Shown: in pieces, positions 28,490 to 37,636 of the stretch
Numbering within the stretch: position 1 is the first letter of the stretch
Layout of the letters: every line of letters begins with the position of its first letter
Assembly (NCBI RefSeq): GCF_014207855.1
Contig: NZ_JACHKZ010000010.1
Location: 62,001-126,000 of the forward strand
Length of the DNA stretch: 64,000 bases
Source: Comamonas odontotermitis
Lineage (GTDB): Bacteria; Pseudomonadota; Gammaproteobacteria; Burkholderiales; Burkholderiaceae_C
Reading direction: 5' to 3'
Notes under the pieces: model-generated
Database searches by the model: none
The model's input: the letters and a program-made list of their open reading frames with translations, nothing else
What the model was told of the DNA's origin: nothing
Program-made: the position numbers and the translations under genes

Positions 28490-28706
28490 AGGGGCGCGAT
28501 GATACTTGCTTCGCGCCTGCGGAGTGGCCCGCAGCCCAATGCCGCAGCGATCCTTCCGCCATGGGCAACAGGGTGTCTGCGCTATCTGGGTGAAGCAAGT
28601 GGTTGATTTTTGTCAATTTTAACCGGTTTGTCGTTTGGTGCAGGTTGTGTGGCATCGGGGAGCGGGCGGTTCGCTGATGGCAGGTGCAGACGCCGGGCTG
28701 AGGATG

Positions 28707-28978
28707 TTAGAACCTGTTCAAAGTCTCCTCGCGCCGCGACAGTACCTTGGCGGGATGAGATACGAGGCGAAGTAGCGCAGCAATAGCATTGCTATTGCGA
28801 GGATCTGCAACGACGTAGATCGCCCGCCAAGCTACTGTCCCTGCGGGTTGGGGCGCAATCGGGCGATTTCTGCGCGCTGCATTTCGCTTGGGCATGAGCC
28901 CAAGCATCGCTACATCGCTTCGAACGCATCCCGATTGCGCCTCAACGCGGCTGCGTAGAGACTTTGAACAGGCTCTTA
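28707..28978 (+). repeat. MITE-like intergenic repeat, copy 2 (272 bp)
   Basis: Homologous to the reverse complement of 2585-2788, with the same ends (TTAGAACCTGTTCAAAGTCTC ... AGACTTTGAACAGGCTCTTA, arms about 19-21 bp with few mismatches). It has an extra GC-rich segment of about 90 bp near the right end (around 28856-28950) that itself holds an inverted pair (GCGCAATCGGG / CCCGATTGCGC). It lies between rlhA and a small membrane-protein gene. The remaining intergenic bases, 28490-28706, hold no gene I can support. Confidence 0.75.
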
Positions 28979-29028
28979 GGCCCTGCCGCGCGATAATCGC
29001 GCCATCACAACTGGTTGTAGAGGGATGT

Positions 29029-29283
29029 ATGCGCGCTGTTTTTGGTTTGGTAGGTATCTTGGTGGTCATGGCCATTGTTGCCATCCTGATGAAACAGAAT
29101 CTGCAGGCCACGCGCAGTGCGGGCACCGCAGGCTCTCCGCCTGCTGTGGAAGGCGTCAAGGTGCCGCAGGTTGATACCAGCAAGAATGTGCGTGAGCAGA
29201 GCCAGCAGATTCAACAGCAGGTGCAGACAGAACTGAACCAGGCTTTGCAGCAGGGTGCAGACCGTGTGAAAGAGGCCGAATGA
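29029..29283 (+). CDS. Small membrane-anchored coiled-coil protein
   Basis: An 84-residue protein of unknown function. The first 20 residues form a hydrophobic helix (MRAVFGLVGILVVMAIVAIL). A Gly/Pro-containing linker and a Gln-rich amphipathic helix follow (REQSQQIQQQVQTELNQAL), probably a coiled coil. AGAGGG precedes the ATG at 29029. It is tightly followed by the tadA fusion gene on the same strand. No catalytic motif is visible. Confidence 0.65.
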   Translation: MRAVFGLVGILVVMAIVAILMKQNLQATRSAGTAGSPPAVEGVKVPQVDTSKNVREQSQQIQQQVQTELNQALQQGADRVKEAE

Positions 29284-29461
29284 AAATGGCCTTCTGCGTG
29301 TTCCCTGGAATTGATGATTGCTATTTTTTGTGAGCGCATGCAGTGGGCGTTGAACCCTTTCTGTCATGTCCTTGTGTCTTAAAGCTTGTTCTACGGCAAT
29401 CGATGCCATGGCCATTTCGAGTGATGGACATGGTGCAAGCCTGTCCACCGGCCTCCAATCC

Positions 29462-30892
29462 ATGACAGCGGATCCATCCATTCCCCATTTTGAAGACGAT
29501 ACGCACTGGATGCGGGCGGCGCTGCAGCAGGCGCAGGCGGCTGCGCAAGCTGGCGAAGTGCCGGTGGGCGCTGTTGTGGTGCGGGACGGCGTCATCATCG
29601 GCCGTGGGTGCAATCAGCCTGTAGGGCTGCACGACCCCAGCGCCCATGCAGAAATCCAGGCGCTGCGCGATGCGGCGCAGCATCTGGGCAACTACCGGCT
29701 GGAAGGCTGCACGCTCTATGTGACGCTGGAGCCTTGCGCCATGTGCGCAGGGGCCATCCTGAACGCGCGCCTGGCCCGTGTGGTGTGGGGCGCTGCCGAG
29801 CCCCGCACCGGCGCGGCGGGTTCGGTGGTCAATCTGTTTGCCAATGCCCAGCTCAACCACCACACGCAAACCACAGCCGGGGTTCTGGCCGAAGACGCAG
29901 CTGCCTTGCTGACCGGATTTTTCGCGGGGCGCAGGCAGGCCCAGCAAGTGGCTGCCCGGGCCGCGCATCCTTTGCGCGATGATGCGCTTCGTGTGGATGA
30001 AAAGATATTCAGTGCTGGTTGTGATTGCGCTGGTAGCTCCTGTTTTTATAGTAATTGGCCTGTGCTGGCGGGTTTGCGCCTGCATGTCAAAGACAGCCAT
30101 GCGAATGGCTCTGGTGCACCTGCTGCCATGCGCTGGTTGATGCTGCCTGCCAGTCCGGCCCCCCAGGGACTTTTTCGTCCGCTGGCCCAGGCATTGGCGG
30201 CCGAGGGAGACCGCGTGGTCGTGCCGGACTGGATCGGCCTGGGCCGCAGTGACAGGCCCAAGAAGGACGCGGCGGTGAGTGACGCCTTGCACCTGGCGGT
30301 GCTGCAGGCGTTGGTAGAGCATTTACAGCTGCTGCCCGATGCACTGCCAGCCCCTGCAAAGCTGGTGATTGCCGCGCACGGCGATGCATCGCGTCTGGGT
30401 CTGGCCCTGTACCGATTGCTCGCGCAGGCCGGTGTGCCGCTCGCGCGCATGGGGCTGTGGCTTATCAACCCCGCACTGCCGCGCCACGCCACACCGGCCT
30501 ATCGCCAATGGTTGGAGCAGGTGCAGCGCAAACCTGCCTTGGATGTAGTGCAAGCACTACAGAGCAGTGCATTGGATGGGTTGCCTGGTGCAGATATCGC
30601 ACAGTGGCAGGCACAGTTCCCCGACAAGGGGCACCGCGCCGGGCTGCGCGCCTGGGCGCGCGATGCGCAGGCATGGGTGGACGCAGAGGCGGGCAGCATG
30701 AATGCCTCCTTGGATCTGCCGGATGCCAGTCTGGTGAGCGTGGGAGAAAGCGCCCAATGGTGGCCGTGGCCAACACTGGCGGCATTGGATACGGCCCCGC
30801 GCCTGTGTCCAGGTGGGGATTGGCTGCCATTGCAAAATCCGCAGGCGTTGCTGGAGCACGCCGCTTTTTTCCGCTCCACACCGCAGCAGTGA
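29462..30892 (+). CDS. tadA: tRNA adenosine deaminase fused to a degenerate alpha/beta-hydrolase domain
   Basis: Residues 10-170 form a complete TadA, which converts the wobble adenosine of tRNA-Arg(ACG) to inosine. The zinc site is HAE (His62, Glu64) and PCAMC (Cys92, Cys95). After a Cys-rich linker (about 175-200), residues 205-476 resemble an alpha/beta-hydrolase of the haloalkane-dehalogenase type (VPDWIGLGRSDRP at about 254-266). The nucleophile region reads AAHGDAS, and the position of the catalytic His before LPLQNPQALLEH is occupied by Gly-Asp. The second domain therefore looks inactive or altered. I use ATG 29462; in-frame starts at 29366 and 29408 are possible. E. coli TadA is only 167 residues. 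Confidence 0.85.
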   Translation: MTADPSIPHFEDDTHWMRAALQQAQAAAQAGEVPVGAVVVRDGVIIGRGCNQPVGLHDPSAHAEIQALRDAAQHLGNYRLEGCTLYVTLEPCAMCAGAILNARLARVVWGAAEPRTGAAGSVVNLFANAQLNHHTQTTAGVLAEDAAALLTGFFAGRRQAQQVAARAAHPLRDDALRVDEKIFSAGCDCAGSSCFYSNWPVLAGLRLHVKDSHANGSGAPAAMRWLMLPASPAPQGLFRPLAQALAAEGDRVVVPDWIGLGRSDRPKKDAAVSDALHLAVLQALVEHLQLLPDALPAPAKLVIAAHGDASRLGLALYRLLAQAGVPLARMGLWLINPALPRHATPAYRQWLEQVQRKPALDVVQALQSSALDGLPGADIAQWQAQFPDKGHRAGLRAWARDAQAWVDAEAGSMNASLDLPDASLVSVGESAQWWPWPTLAALDTAPRLCPGGDWLPLQNPQALLEHAAFFRSTPQQ

Positions 30893-31079
30893 TGACAATG
30901 TGACTGTGCTTGCCCGCCCGGGCGTGCCATCGGGCTTGCCCTGCTGCACAATGGCTGCTGACCAAAGTTGTTGCGGTTTGCGCAGATTGGGCTGGGGCAT
31001 TGCATTCTTCGCATGAAGATGCCTGTTGCAGGCCCTTGCAAGCGCAGCCCTCGTTGTTTTTGCTTCCACACGTTTTGCC

Positions 31080-32327
31080 ATGACCGAGCCACGTACACCC
31101 GCGCCATCGGCGCTGACTGACCTGATCCACCACCCTTACGAGCCGACCGCCCCGTTTTCCGCGCCTCAGCCGGGCGTATTCAAGGCATCGAGCATCTTTT
31201 TCCCCAATGTGCAGGCCATGCGCAGCTGGGACTGGAAGGACAAGAGCGCTTTCACCTACGGCTTGCATGGCACGCCTACCGCCTACATTCTGGAAGAGCG
31301 CATTGCCGCGCTGGAAGGCGGCAAGCACTGCCTGCTGGTGACAAGCGGCCTCGCCGCGATTTCTGTGGTGGGCCTTGCCATGCTCCGCGCGGGCGACCAT
31401 GTGCTGCTGCCCGACAACGTCTATGGCCCGAGCAAGGGCTTTGCCGAGAGCGAGTTGGCGCGTTATGGCGTGAGCGTGGGCTATTACCAGCCGTTGAGCG
31501 TAGAGCACTGTGCCAGCCAGATCCAGCCCAACACCCGTCTGGTCTGGCTGGAGGCTGCGGGTTCGGTGAGCATGGAGTTTCCCGATCTCCGAGCGCTGGT
31601 GCAGCTGTGCAAGGAAAAAGCTATTCCCACCGCCATTGACAACACCTGGGGTGCGGGCCTTGCCTTCAATGTGTTCGATCTGGACGGCGACGGCTCTCAC
31701 CGCCTGGGTGTCGATATCTCGGCGCATGCACTCACCAAATACCCCAGCGGTGGCGGCGATGTGCTGATGGGCGCCATCACCTCGCGTGATCCGGCCATCC
31801 ACCGCCGGCTGCAGGCCACACACATGCACATGGGTTTTGGCGTGGGCGTCAATGATGTGGAAACCATTCTGCGCAGCCTGCCCAGCATGTCATTGCGCTA
31901 CTACGCGCACGACGCGGCAGCGCGCCAGTTGGCAGGCTTCATGGCGCAGCAGGCGGCGGTGGTGCAGGTGCTGCATCCTGCCTTGGCGGGCTCGCCGGGC
32001 CATGCGCACTGGAAAGCGCAATGCGGAGGCAAAACCGGGCCACATGGGCTTGAAGGCGCCGCAGCAGGGCTCTTCAGTGTGGTGATCGATCCGCGCTACA
32101 CGCAATCGCAGATTGATCTGTTCTGCGAAAGCCTGCGCTGGTTCAAGCTGGCGTATAGCTGGGGCGGCCCCATCAGCCTGGTGGTGCCCTACAGGATCGG
32201 CAGCATGCGTTCGCTGCCGGAAGAGAGCCTGAAGCCGGGCACGGTCGTGCGTTTCTCGATTGGCCTGGAAGATGTGGCTGATCTGCAGGCAGACTTGGCG
32301 CAGGCGCTGCAGAAGGCGTTTGGCTGA
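31080..32327 (+). CDS. metC: Cystathionine beta-lyase
   Basis: A 415-residue PLP enzyme of the Cys/Met-metabolism family that splits cystathionine to homocysteine, pyruvate and ammonia. It has the MetC-type features TYGLHGTPTAYILEERIAALEGG, TSGLAAIS, the cofactor Asp in AIDNTWGAGLAFNVF and the Schiff-base lysine in ISAHALTKYPSGGGDVLMG. The arrangement WGGPISLVVPY near the C-terminus is typical of MetC. ATG 31080 was chosen because it aligns with the family start; an upstream codon at 31026 would add 18 residues. It sits 190 bases after the tadA fusion. Confidence 0.9.
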   Translation: MTEPRTPAPSALTDLIHHPYEPTAPFSAPQPGVFKASSIFFPNVQAMRSWDWKDKSAFTYGLHGTPTAYILEERIAALEGGKHCLLVTSGLAAISVVGLAMLRAGDHVLLPDNVYGPSKGFAESELARYGVSVGYYQPLSVEHCASQIQPNTRLVWLEAAGSVSMEFPDLRALVQLCKEKAIPTAIDNTWGAGLAFNVFDLDGDGSHRLGVDISAHALTKYPSGGGDVLMGAITSRDPAIHRRLQATHMHMGFGVGVNDVETILRSLPSMSLRYYAHDAAARQLAGFMAQQAAVVQVLHPALAGSPGHAHWKAQCGGKTGPHGLEGAAAGLFSVVIDPRYTQSQIDLFCESLRWFKLAYSWGGPISLVVPYRIGSMRSLPEESLKPGTVVRFSIGLEDVADLQADLAQALQKAFG

Positions 32328-32393
32328 ATGCAGCGTGAAGCGGTGCAGCGCCGCTGTTCAGGTTTCTTGAGGTAAAAAAACCAGCTCCGCGCG

Positions 32394-33086
32394 CTACATC
32401 AGCTTCTGCAACTGCGGCCACACATTGGCCAGCAGTGTGGGGTGGGCGCTGGCGAGCGGGTGGATGCGGTCGGCCTGAAAGTTCTTGCCTGCGTCGGGTA
32501 CATCGGCCACGCCTTGCAGCAAGAAGGGTACCAGCCCGGTCTTCTTGTCGGCAGCCAGTGTGGTAAAGACCTTGGCGAAATCGGCGGTGTAGCGGGCGCC
32601 ATAGTTGGGTGGCACCTGCATACCCAGCAGCAGCACCTTGGCGCCCGATTGCTGCGCGCTGTCCACCATGGCGGCCAGATTGGCCTGTGTGCTGGCAAGC
32701 GGCAGGCCGCGCAGGGCGTCGTTGGCACCCAGCTCAATCACCACAATCTTTGGCTGGTGCTGCTTGAGAAGACCTGCCAGGCGAGCGCGGCCGCCGGAGC
32801 TCGTATCTCCGCTGATGCTGGCATTCACGACCTGGTAGGCAGGGCTCTTCTGCTGCGCGAGCCGGCTCTGCAGCAGCGCCACCCAACCGCTTCCGCGGGC
32901 GATGCCGTACTCCGCACTGATGGAGTCTCCGACGACCAGAATCGTCGCTGGCGCAGATGGCTGGGCGCTTGCCACTGTAAAACCCATAGCAGCCCAGGAC
33001 ATCAAGGGTGCCGTTACGATGGTGCGGACAAAATGCCGCCTGCCAAGGCGCGCGCCGCAATTGGATGGAGAGAAGCTGTTTTTCAT
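32394..33086 (-). CDS. tesA: Arylesterase / thioesterase I-like GDSL hydrolase
   Basis: A 230-residue SGNH/GDSL hydrolase of the TesA type. A Tat- or Sec-like leader with RRHFVR and a hydrophobic stretch (about 15-43) ends in ASA, predicting periplasmic location. Block I is VVGDSISAEYG (nucleophile Ser), block III is ELGANDALRG, and the catalytic Asp-His pair lies in DRIHPLA. Substrates in the family are short acyl esters and acyl-CoAs. Its ATG at 33084-33086 overlaps, on the opposite strand, the ATG of the divergent ABC gene, so any promoters must lie inside each other's coding sequence. Confidence 0.9.
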   Translation of the reverse strand: MKNSFSPSNCGARLGRRHFVRTIVTAPLMSWAAMGFTVASAQPSAPATILVVGDSISAEYGIARGSGWVALLQSRLAQQKSPAYQVVNASISGDTSSGGRARLAGLLKQHQPKIVVIELGANDALRGLPLASTQANLAAMVDSAQQSGAKVLLLGMQVPPNYGARYTADFAKVFTTLAADKKTGLVPFLLQGVADVPDAGKNFQADRIHPLASAHPTLLANVWPQLQKLM

Positions 33087-33804
33087 GAATGACGCATTGC
33101 TTTCGCAGACACAGGGGGCCCCTGCGGTGCTTGAGGCCCGCGGATTGGGTAAATCGGTCACCGATTCCACCGGCACCTTGACGATCCTGCATGATGTGGA
33201 CTTTAGTATCGCACGGGGCGAAACCGTCGCCATCGTAGGTGCATCGGGCTCGGGCAAGAGCACCTTGCTGTCCTTGCTGGCGGGCCTCGATACACCGACC
33301 ACGGGCACGGTACGGGTGGGCGGCGAAGACCTGTTCGCGCTGGATGAAGACGCGCGGGCGGCACTGCGCGCGCGCAGCATGGGTTTTGTATTTCAGAACT
33401 TCCAGCTCATGGGCAATCTGACGGCCATTGAGAATGTGATGCTGCCGCTGGAGTTGGCGGGCAGGCGCGATGCACGCAAGCTGGCGGCCCAGATGCTGGA
33501 GCGTGTGGGTCTGGGTCAGCGGTTGTCGCACTATCCCAAGCTGCTTTCGGGTGGCGAGCAGCAGCGCGTGGCGCTGGCGCGGGCCTTTGTGGTGGAGCCC
33601 GCAGTGCTGCTGGCCGACGAGCCGACAGGAAGCCTGGATTTCGCCACAGGCGAGGCGGTGATGCGGCTGATCATGGATCTGAACCGGGAGTTTGGTACCA
33701 CCTTGATGATGGTGACCCACGACCGCAGCATTGCAGCGCAATGCAACCGCGCCATCACCATTGCGGCTGGTGCCGTGGTGCAGGACAGCAGTACGGCTCT
33801 CTAA
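33085..33804 (+). CDS. ybbA: ABC transporter ATP-binding protein (YbbA/LolD-like)
   Basis: A 239-residue ABC ATPase of the MacB/LolD branch: Walker [11 protein letters not shown]-loop [18 protein letters not shown], signature [14 protein letters not shown], Walker [12 protein letters not shown] and the switch His in MVTHDRS. Divergence from tesA copies the E. coli tesA-ybbA layout, where YbbA pairs with the permease YbbP. No permease follows here; a PAP2 gene does. The membrane partner must be elsewhere or lost. The start is taken at ATG 33085; GGAG lies 14 bases upstream, farther than usual. Confidence 0.9.
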   Translation: MNDALLSQTQGAPAVLEARGLGKSVTDSTGTLTILHDVDFSIARGETVAIVGASGSGKSTLLSLLAGLDTPTTGTVRVGGEDLFALDEDARAALRARSMGFVFQNFQLMGNLTAIENVMLPLELAGRRDARKLAAQMLERVGLGQRLSHYPKLLSGGEQQRVALARAFVVEPAVLLADEPTGSLDFATGEAVMRLIMDLNREFGTTLMMVTHDRSIAAQCNRAITIAAGAVVQDSSTAL

Positions 33805-33935
33805 AAACGTGTTTCACCAGAAGCTTCTTGCATTAAGACATCGGTAAGTTCGTGACGCCACAGTGCCTTCCTGCGGAAAGCGCTGCTACCGGGTGAATGC
33901 CCATCCAGGGCGGCCTTCTGCCTCAGAGGGTTGCA

Positions 33936-34532
33936 ATGGAAGAGATAAATCTGCAATGGTTTGCATGGATGGCCGGTGGGGTTACGCCAACAGCCTGGGC
34001 GCTGGTGATTGCCCGGTGGCTGGGCACCTATGGCGTGGTGCTGGCAGCGGCTGTGCTGGTATGGATTTGGTGGAAGCATCCGGCAAATCGCCTCTATGTG
34101 ATGGGCAGCCTCATCTGCTGTGCTGCCGCCGTATTGCTGGCGCACCGTCTGGCGCTGTGGATAGGCCATCCTCGCCCATTTGTCATGGGACTCAGCCCTG
34201 CCTATATCGACCATGCCGCTCGAGGATCCCTGCCCAGCGCCCACGCCAGTGCGCTCTTTACCATCGGATTTTGCCTGCTGGGGCTGCGGCAGCTGCGTCT
34301 TGCAGGTGCGGCAATCCTGGCAGCCGGTGTGGCCGTGAGTTGGGGGCGGGTGTACTGCGGAGTGCATTTCCCGCTGGACATCGCTGCTGGTGCGGCCCTG
34401 GGGCTCATGGTGGCGGGCATTTATGGATGGACGTGGCGCCATGCAAGTCCTGCGACGCTGGAGCAAGGTGCCAAAGAGCGGCAGAACCATGCACCATTTG
34501 GGCAGCACTCTGTGCCTGCGGCGGCGGAGTAG
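33936..34532 (+). CDS. PAP2 family membrane phosphatase
   Basis: A 198-residue membrane protein with about five or six helices and the three PAP2 phosphatase motifs: HRLALWIGHPRP (motif 1), PSAHAS (motif 2, with the Gly of PSGH replaced by Ala) and SWGRVYCGVHFPLD (motif 3, with the catalytic His). The BcrC/YbjG branch dephosphorylates undecaprenyl pyrophosphate at the periplasmic face. CAGAGGG lies before ATG 33936. It is followed after 3 bases by an ArnT-like glycosyltransferase, so both probably act on polyprenyl-linked sugars or lipid A. Confidence 0.87.
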   Translation: MEEINLQWFAWMAGGVTPTAWALVIARWLGTYGVVLAAAVLVWIWWKHPANRLYVMGSLICCAAAVLLAHRLALWIGHPRPFVMGLSPAYIDHAARGSLPSAHASALFTIGFCLLGLRQLRLAGAAILAAGVAVSWGRVYCGVHFPLDIAAGAALGLMVAGIYGWTWRHASPATLEQGAKERQNHAPFGQHSVPAAAE

Positions 34533-34535
34533 GGC

Positions 34536-36185
34536 ATGCACAGCCTCGTCACTGCGCGGGCGGCGCCTGCCCGTTTTGCATGGGCCACCGAGGTCAGGGT
34601 TGGTTTGTGGGTTGGCGTCTGGCTGCTGGCGCTGGCCTGGGTGCGGCCACTCAGCGATCCAGATGAAGGGCGTTACGCAGTAGCCGCTTTGGAGATGCTG
34701 CGCAGCGGCGATTGGATAACGCCTTCGCTCAATGGCCTGCCTTTCTTTCACAAGCCTCCGCTTTACTATTGGCTTGCGGCGCTGGGCTTTGAGGTTGCTG
34801 GCGTGCATGAATGGGTGGCGCGCCTGCCTTCCTTGCTGGGGGCCTGGGTGGCTGCCATGGCCTTGTTTACCTTGCTCAAGCGCTGTGCGAGCCAGGCCGT
34901 TGCTGTTGCAGCGGCTGTGGTGTTGGTCACCATGCCTTATGTCTATCTGGCGGCGCAATACGCCAATATGGATATGCTGCTGGCAGGATGCTTGACCGCC
35001 TGCATCTGCTGCGCAGCCATCGCCACGCTGCAGGCGGGTAAAGGGGAGGGGCGGCGGCCCTGGATGGTTTGGTTGGCAGGCGCAGGCGTATGGGCTGCAA
35101 TGGGATTCTTGGCCAAAGGCCTCATCGCCCTGGTGCTGCCTGGGCTGGTTTGGGCGATTTGGCTCGTGTGGGAGAGGCGCTGGCGCCAGTGGTGGTTGCC
35201 CCTGCATGGGACTGCATGGGTGCCGGTGCTGTTGATTGCGGGGCCCTGGGTGTGGATGGCGCAGCAGCGCCATGGCGGGTTTTTTCACTATTTCTTTGTC
35301 ACGCAGCACTTCCAGCGCTACACCGGTACCACGTTCAACAACCCGCAACCCTGGTGGTTCTATGGCGCGGTGATTGCATTGGCTGCCTTGCCCTGGACTG
35401 GCTGGGCGCTGGCTGCCGGCTGGCGCTGCTACAAGCGTGAACCAGGAGCGGCAGGTGGCCACATCGTCAGTCTTGCTACAGCGGCGCACGGTGCCCTGAC
35501 TGCCGGGGCTCCATCCGCCGCGATCCGTAGCCTGGACCGGTTGATGCTGGCCTGGTTTGCGGTGGTGGTGGTTTTTTTCTCTGTGCCCCACAGCAAGATT
35601 GTTGGCTACGTGCTGCCTGCATTGCCTCCCTTGGCCTACGGCGTGGTACGCGTCGTGCTGGCAGCTGGCTGGCAGCGGCATGGGCGACCAGTTGCAGGCG
35701 TGGCAGCTGCGCTGTGTGTGACGCTGGGCCTGGTGTTGGGCACCGTGGCCGTCCCTGCCAAGGCCCGGTGGCGCACTCTGCGCGCCTTGCCGGTGCAGGC
35801 GGCAGACCGGTTGGTGATGCTGGAGCATCTGTACTACGAGGTTCCCTTTTACCTGCCCGCCATGCAGCCCCCTCTGGTGGTGGATAACTGGCAGGCCGGT
35901 GACGGCCATGGGGCCGACAACTGGAAGAAGGAATTGACGGATGCGGCCGAATTTGATCCGCAGCGAGGCAGCACTGTGCTGCTGGATGCACAGTCACTGC
36001 AGGCTTATGCATGTGCCCATCCGCGGCAGCACTTGTGGATCATTGGCACGGCGGAAGCCGCGCAGCGCCAATGGCGAGCTTTGCAAGGCGAGGCTCCGGC
36101 GCTGCTCCTGGGTAGTACGCGGGTGTGGCAGATGACTGCGGGCCAGGCCTGTACCGGATTACAGGGCAGGGCTGTCAGCAACTGA
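34536..36185 (+). CDS. ArnT/PMT-like membrane glycosyltransferase (GT83 type)
   Basis: A 549-residue protein with about eleven or twelve hydrophobic segments. The first periplasmic loop holds the catalytic acidic motif DPDEGRYA (about 46-53) typical of the ArnT and PMT superfamily, followed by GDWITPSLNGLPFFHKPPLYYW, diagnostic of this branch. Such enzymes transfer a sugar from an undecaprenyl carrier to lipid A or other acceptors. The linkage with the PAP2 phosphatase suggests carrier recycling. Neither arnBCADEF genes nor a PmrAB-like system is in the window, so aminoarabinose as donor is not supported. Confidence 0.82.
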   Translation: MHSLVTARAAPARFAWATEVRVGLWVGVWLLALAWVRPLSDPDEGRYAVAALEMLRSGDWITPSLNGLPFFHKPPLYYWLAALGFEVAGVHEWVARLPSLLGAWVAAMALFTLLKRCASQAVAVAAAVVLVTMPYVYLAAQYANMDMLLAGCLTACICCAAIATLQAGKGEGRRPWMVWLAGAGVWAAMGFLAKGLIALVLPGLVWAIWLVWERRWRQWWLPLHGTAWVPVLLIAGPWVWMAQQRHGGFFHYFFVTQHFQRYTGTTFNNPQPWWFYGAVIALAALPWTGWALAAGWRCYKREPGAAGGHIVSLATAAHGALTAGAPSAAIRSLDRLMLAWFAVVVVFFSVPHSKIVGYVLPALPPLAYGVVRVVLAAGWQRHGRPVAGVAAALCVTLGLVLGTVAVPAKARWRTLRALPVQAADRLVMLEHLYYEVPFYLPAMQPPLVVDNWQAGDGHGADNWKKELTDAAEFDPQRGSTVLLDAQSLQAYACAHPRQHLWIIGTAEAAQRQWRALQGEAPALLLGSTRVWQMTAGQACTGLQGRAVSN

Positions 36186-36284
36186 GATGCGTGCGGCAAT
36201 GCTTTTCGCTTTTGCCTACACGGCGGGTCACAAACAAGGGGTATAACCACAAGACTTCATCCCCTGCATGTCTGGAAAGTGAGA

Positions 36285-36848
36285 ATGACCGTGGAAAAAC
36301 TGAAAATCGGCGTGATCGTTGGCAGCAATAGCAAGGCATCGATCAATCTACAACTGGCGCACGGCCTCGTGAATCTCGCAAAAGACAAGGCCGATTTCGA
36401 GTTTCTCGATCTGAGTGCTTTGCCGTTTTACAACCGGGACAGTGATGCCGATAGCTATCCGGCTGCATTTACGGCTTTCAAAGACAAGGTGCGCAGCAAA
36501 AATGGCATTTTGCTGGTAACGCCGGAGCACAACCGCTCCGTGCCCGCGTACCTGAAAAATGCCCTCGATGGCGCCAGCCGACCCTATGGAGCCAGTGCCT
36601 GGTCGGGCATTCCCGCCGGTGTCATCGGTACTTCGCCCGGCGGCCCTGGTACAGCGATGGCGCAGCAGCATTTGCGCAATATTCTGGTCTTTCTGGATAT
36701 GCCAGCCATGGCTCAGCCAGAGGGCTTCATCCGCTGGACGGAGGGTTTGGTAGATGCACAGGGGCAGGTTGCCGCAGCGAGCAGGGATTTCCTGAGCAGC
36801 TACATGGACAAGTTCCTGGCCTGGGTGGCGCTGCACCAGAAAAAGTAG
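36285..36848 (+). CDS. NADPH-dependent FMN reductase family protein
   Basis: A 187-residue flavodoxin-fold protein. The FMN phosphate loop is GVIVGSNSKASIN and the second flavin loop is TPEHNRSVPAYLKNALD, both typical of the NADPH:FMN/quinone reductases related to ChrR and azoreductases. A soluble cytoplasmic enzyme that reduces quinones, flavins or xenobiotics. I start at ATG 36285, with GGAAAG seven bases upstream; a GTG six bases earlier is also in frame. Single gene. Confidence 0.9.
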   Translation: MTVEKLKIGVIVGSNSKASINLQLAHGLVNLAKDKADFEFLDLSALPFYNRDSDADSYPAAFTAFKDKVRSKNGILLVTPEHNRSVPAYLKNALDGASRPYGASAWSGIPAGVIGTSPGGPGTAMAQQHLRNILVFLDMPAMAQPEGFIRWTEGLVDAQGQVAAASRDFLSSYMDKFLAWVALHQKK

Positions 36849-36959
36849 GCCCTTGCCCCTACAAGGAATGCGCGGTGGCTGCTGATACGATGCAGCCGCC
36901 TTTTTCTTTTTGCACCTGCACCGACTGTTTGGACACTTTGTGTTTGCTGGACTCCTGCC

Positions 36960-37619
36960 ATGCTGAATTTGCCTCTCACCCATTTGTACCGCGCTGCCGA
37001 TCCTTCCGAACCCCAACCCTGGCTGCTGGTGCTGATGCACGGCGTGGGCAGCAACGAGCAGGATCTGTTCGGGCTGGCAGACTTGGTGCCGCGATCCTTC
37101 CATGTGCTGAGCTTGCGCGCGCCATATGCCATGGCTGCGCAGATGTACGCCTGGTTCCAGTTCGGTGTCAATCCTGATGGCAGCCGCATCATTGATGTTG
37201 CGCAGGAGCGCGCCAGCCGTGCGCTGGTGGAGCAGACCTGCCGTGAAGCCTGCGTTCAGTTGGATGTGCCCGCGGAGCGGGTGGTTGTAGGAGGCTTCAG
37301 CCAAGGAGGCATCATGTCGCTGTCTGTGCTGCTGACGCAGCCCGCGTTGCTCAAAGCGGTTCTGGTATGGCACAGCCGCCTGCTGCCGGAGATTGCCGGT
37401 GAAGAGGCGCCAGCAGCCGCGCTGGCCGGGCATCAGGCATGGGTAAGCCATGGCAGTGCTGACAACGTCATTCCCTTGCAGCAGGCCCATGCCATTCGCG
37501 CACGTCTGCAGGCCACCCCGGTGGATTTGGTCTACCGCGAATACCCTTGCCAGCACAATCTGCATCCGGAGGAACTGAGAGACAGCATGCAGTGGCTGCA
37601 TTCGCTGGCCAAGGGGTAG
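36960..37619 (+). CDS. Carboxylesterase/phospholipase family alpha/beta hydrolase
   Basis: A 219-residue alpha/beta hydrolase of the phospholipase/carboxylesterase (YpfH-like) family. It has the oxyanion region LMHGVGSNEQDLFGLA, nucleophile elbow GGFSQGG, acid in SHGSADNVIP and His in EYPCQHNLHPEEL. There is no signal peptide, so it is cytoplasmic. The family includes esterases with broad short-chain activity; the physiological substrate is unknown. It converges on mtfA with only 17 bases between the stops and no clear terminator. Confidence 0.87.
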   Translation: MLNLPLTHLYRAADPSEPQPWLLVLMHGVGSNEQDLFGLADLVPRSFHVLSLRAPYAMAAQMYAWFQFGVNPDGSRIIDVAQERASRALVEQTCREACVQLDVPAERVVVGGFSQGGIMSLSVLLTQPALLKAVLVWHSRLLPEIAGEEAPAAALAGHQAWVSHGSADNVIPLQQAHAIRARLQATPVDLVYREYPCQHNLHPEELRDSMQWLHSLAKG

Positions 37620-37636
37620 CCCTTGGGTGTAGGCTT

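Noticed and set aside
33801-35909. 702-codon minus-strand frame opposite the PAP2 and ArnT-like genes
   Set aside because: It spans two real genes with clear motifs and is Pro/Arg/His-rich like other antisense shadows.
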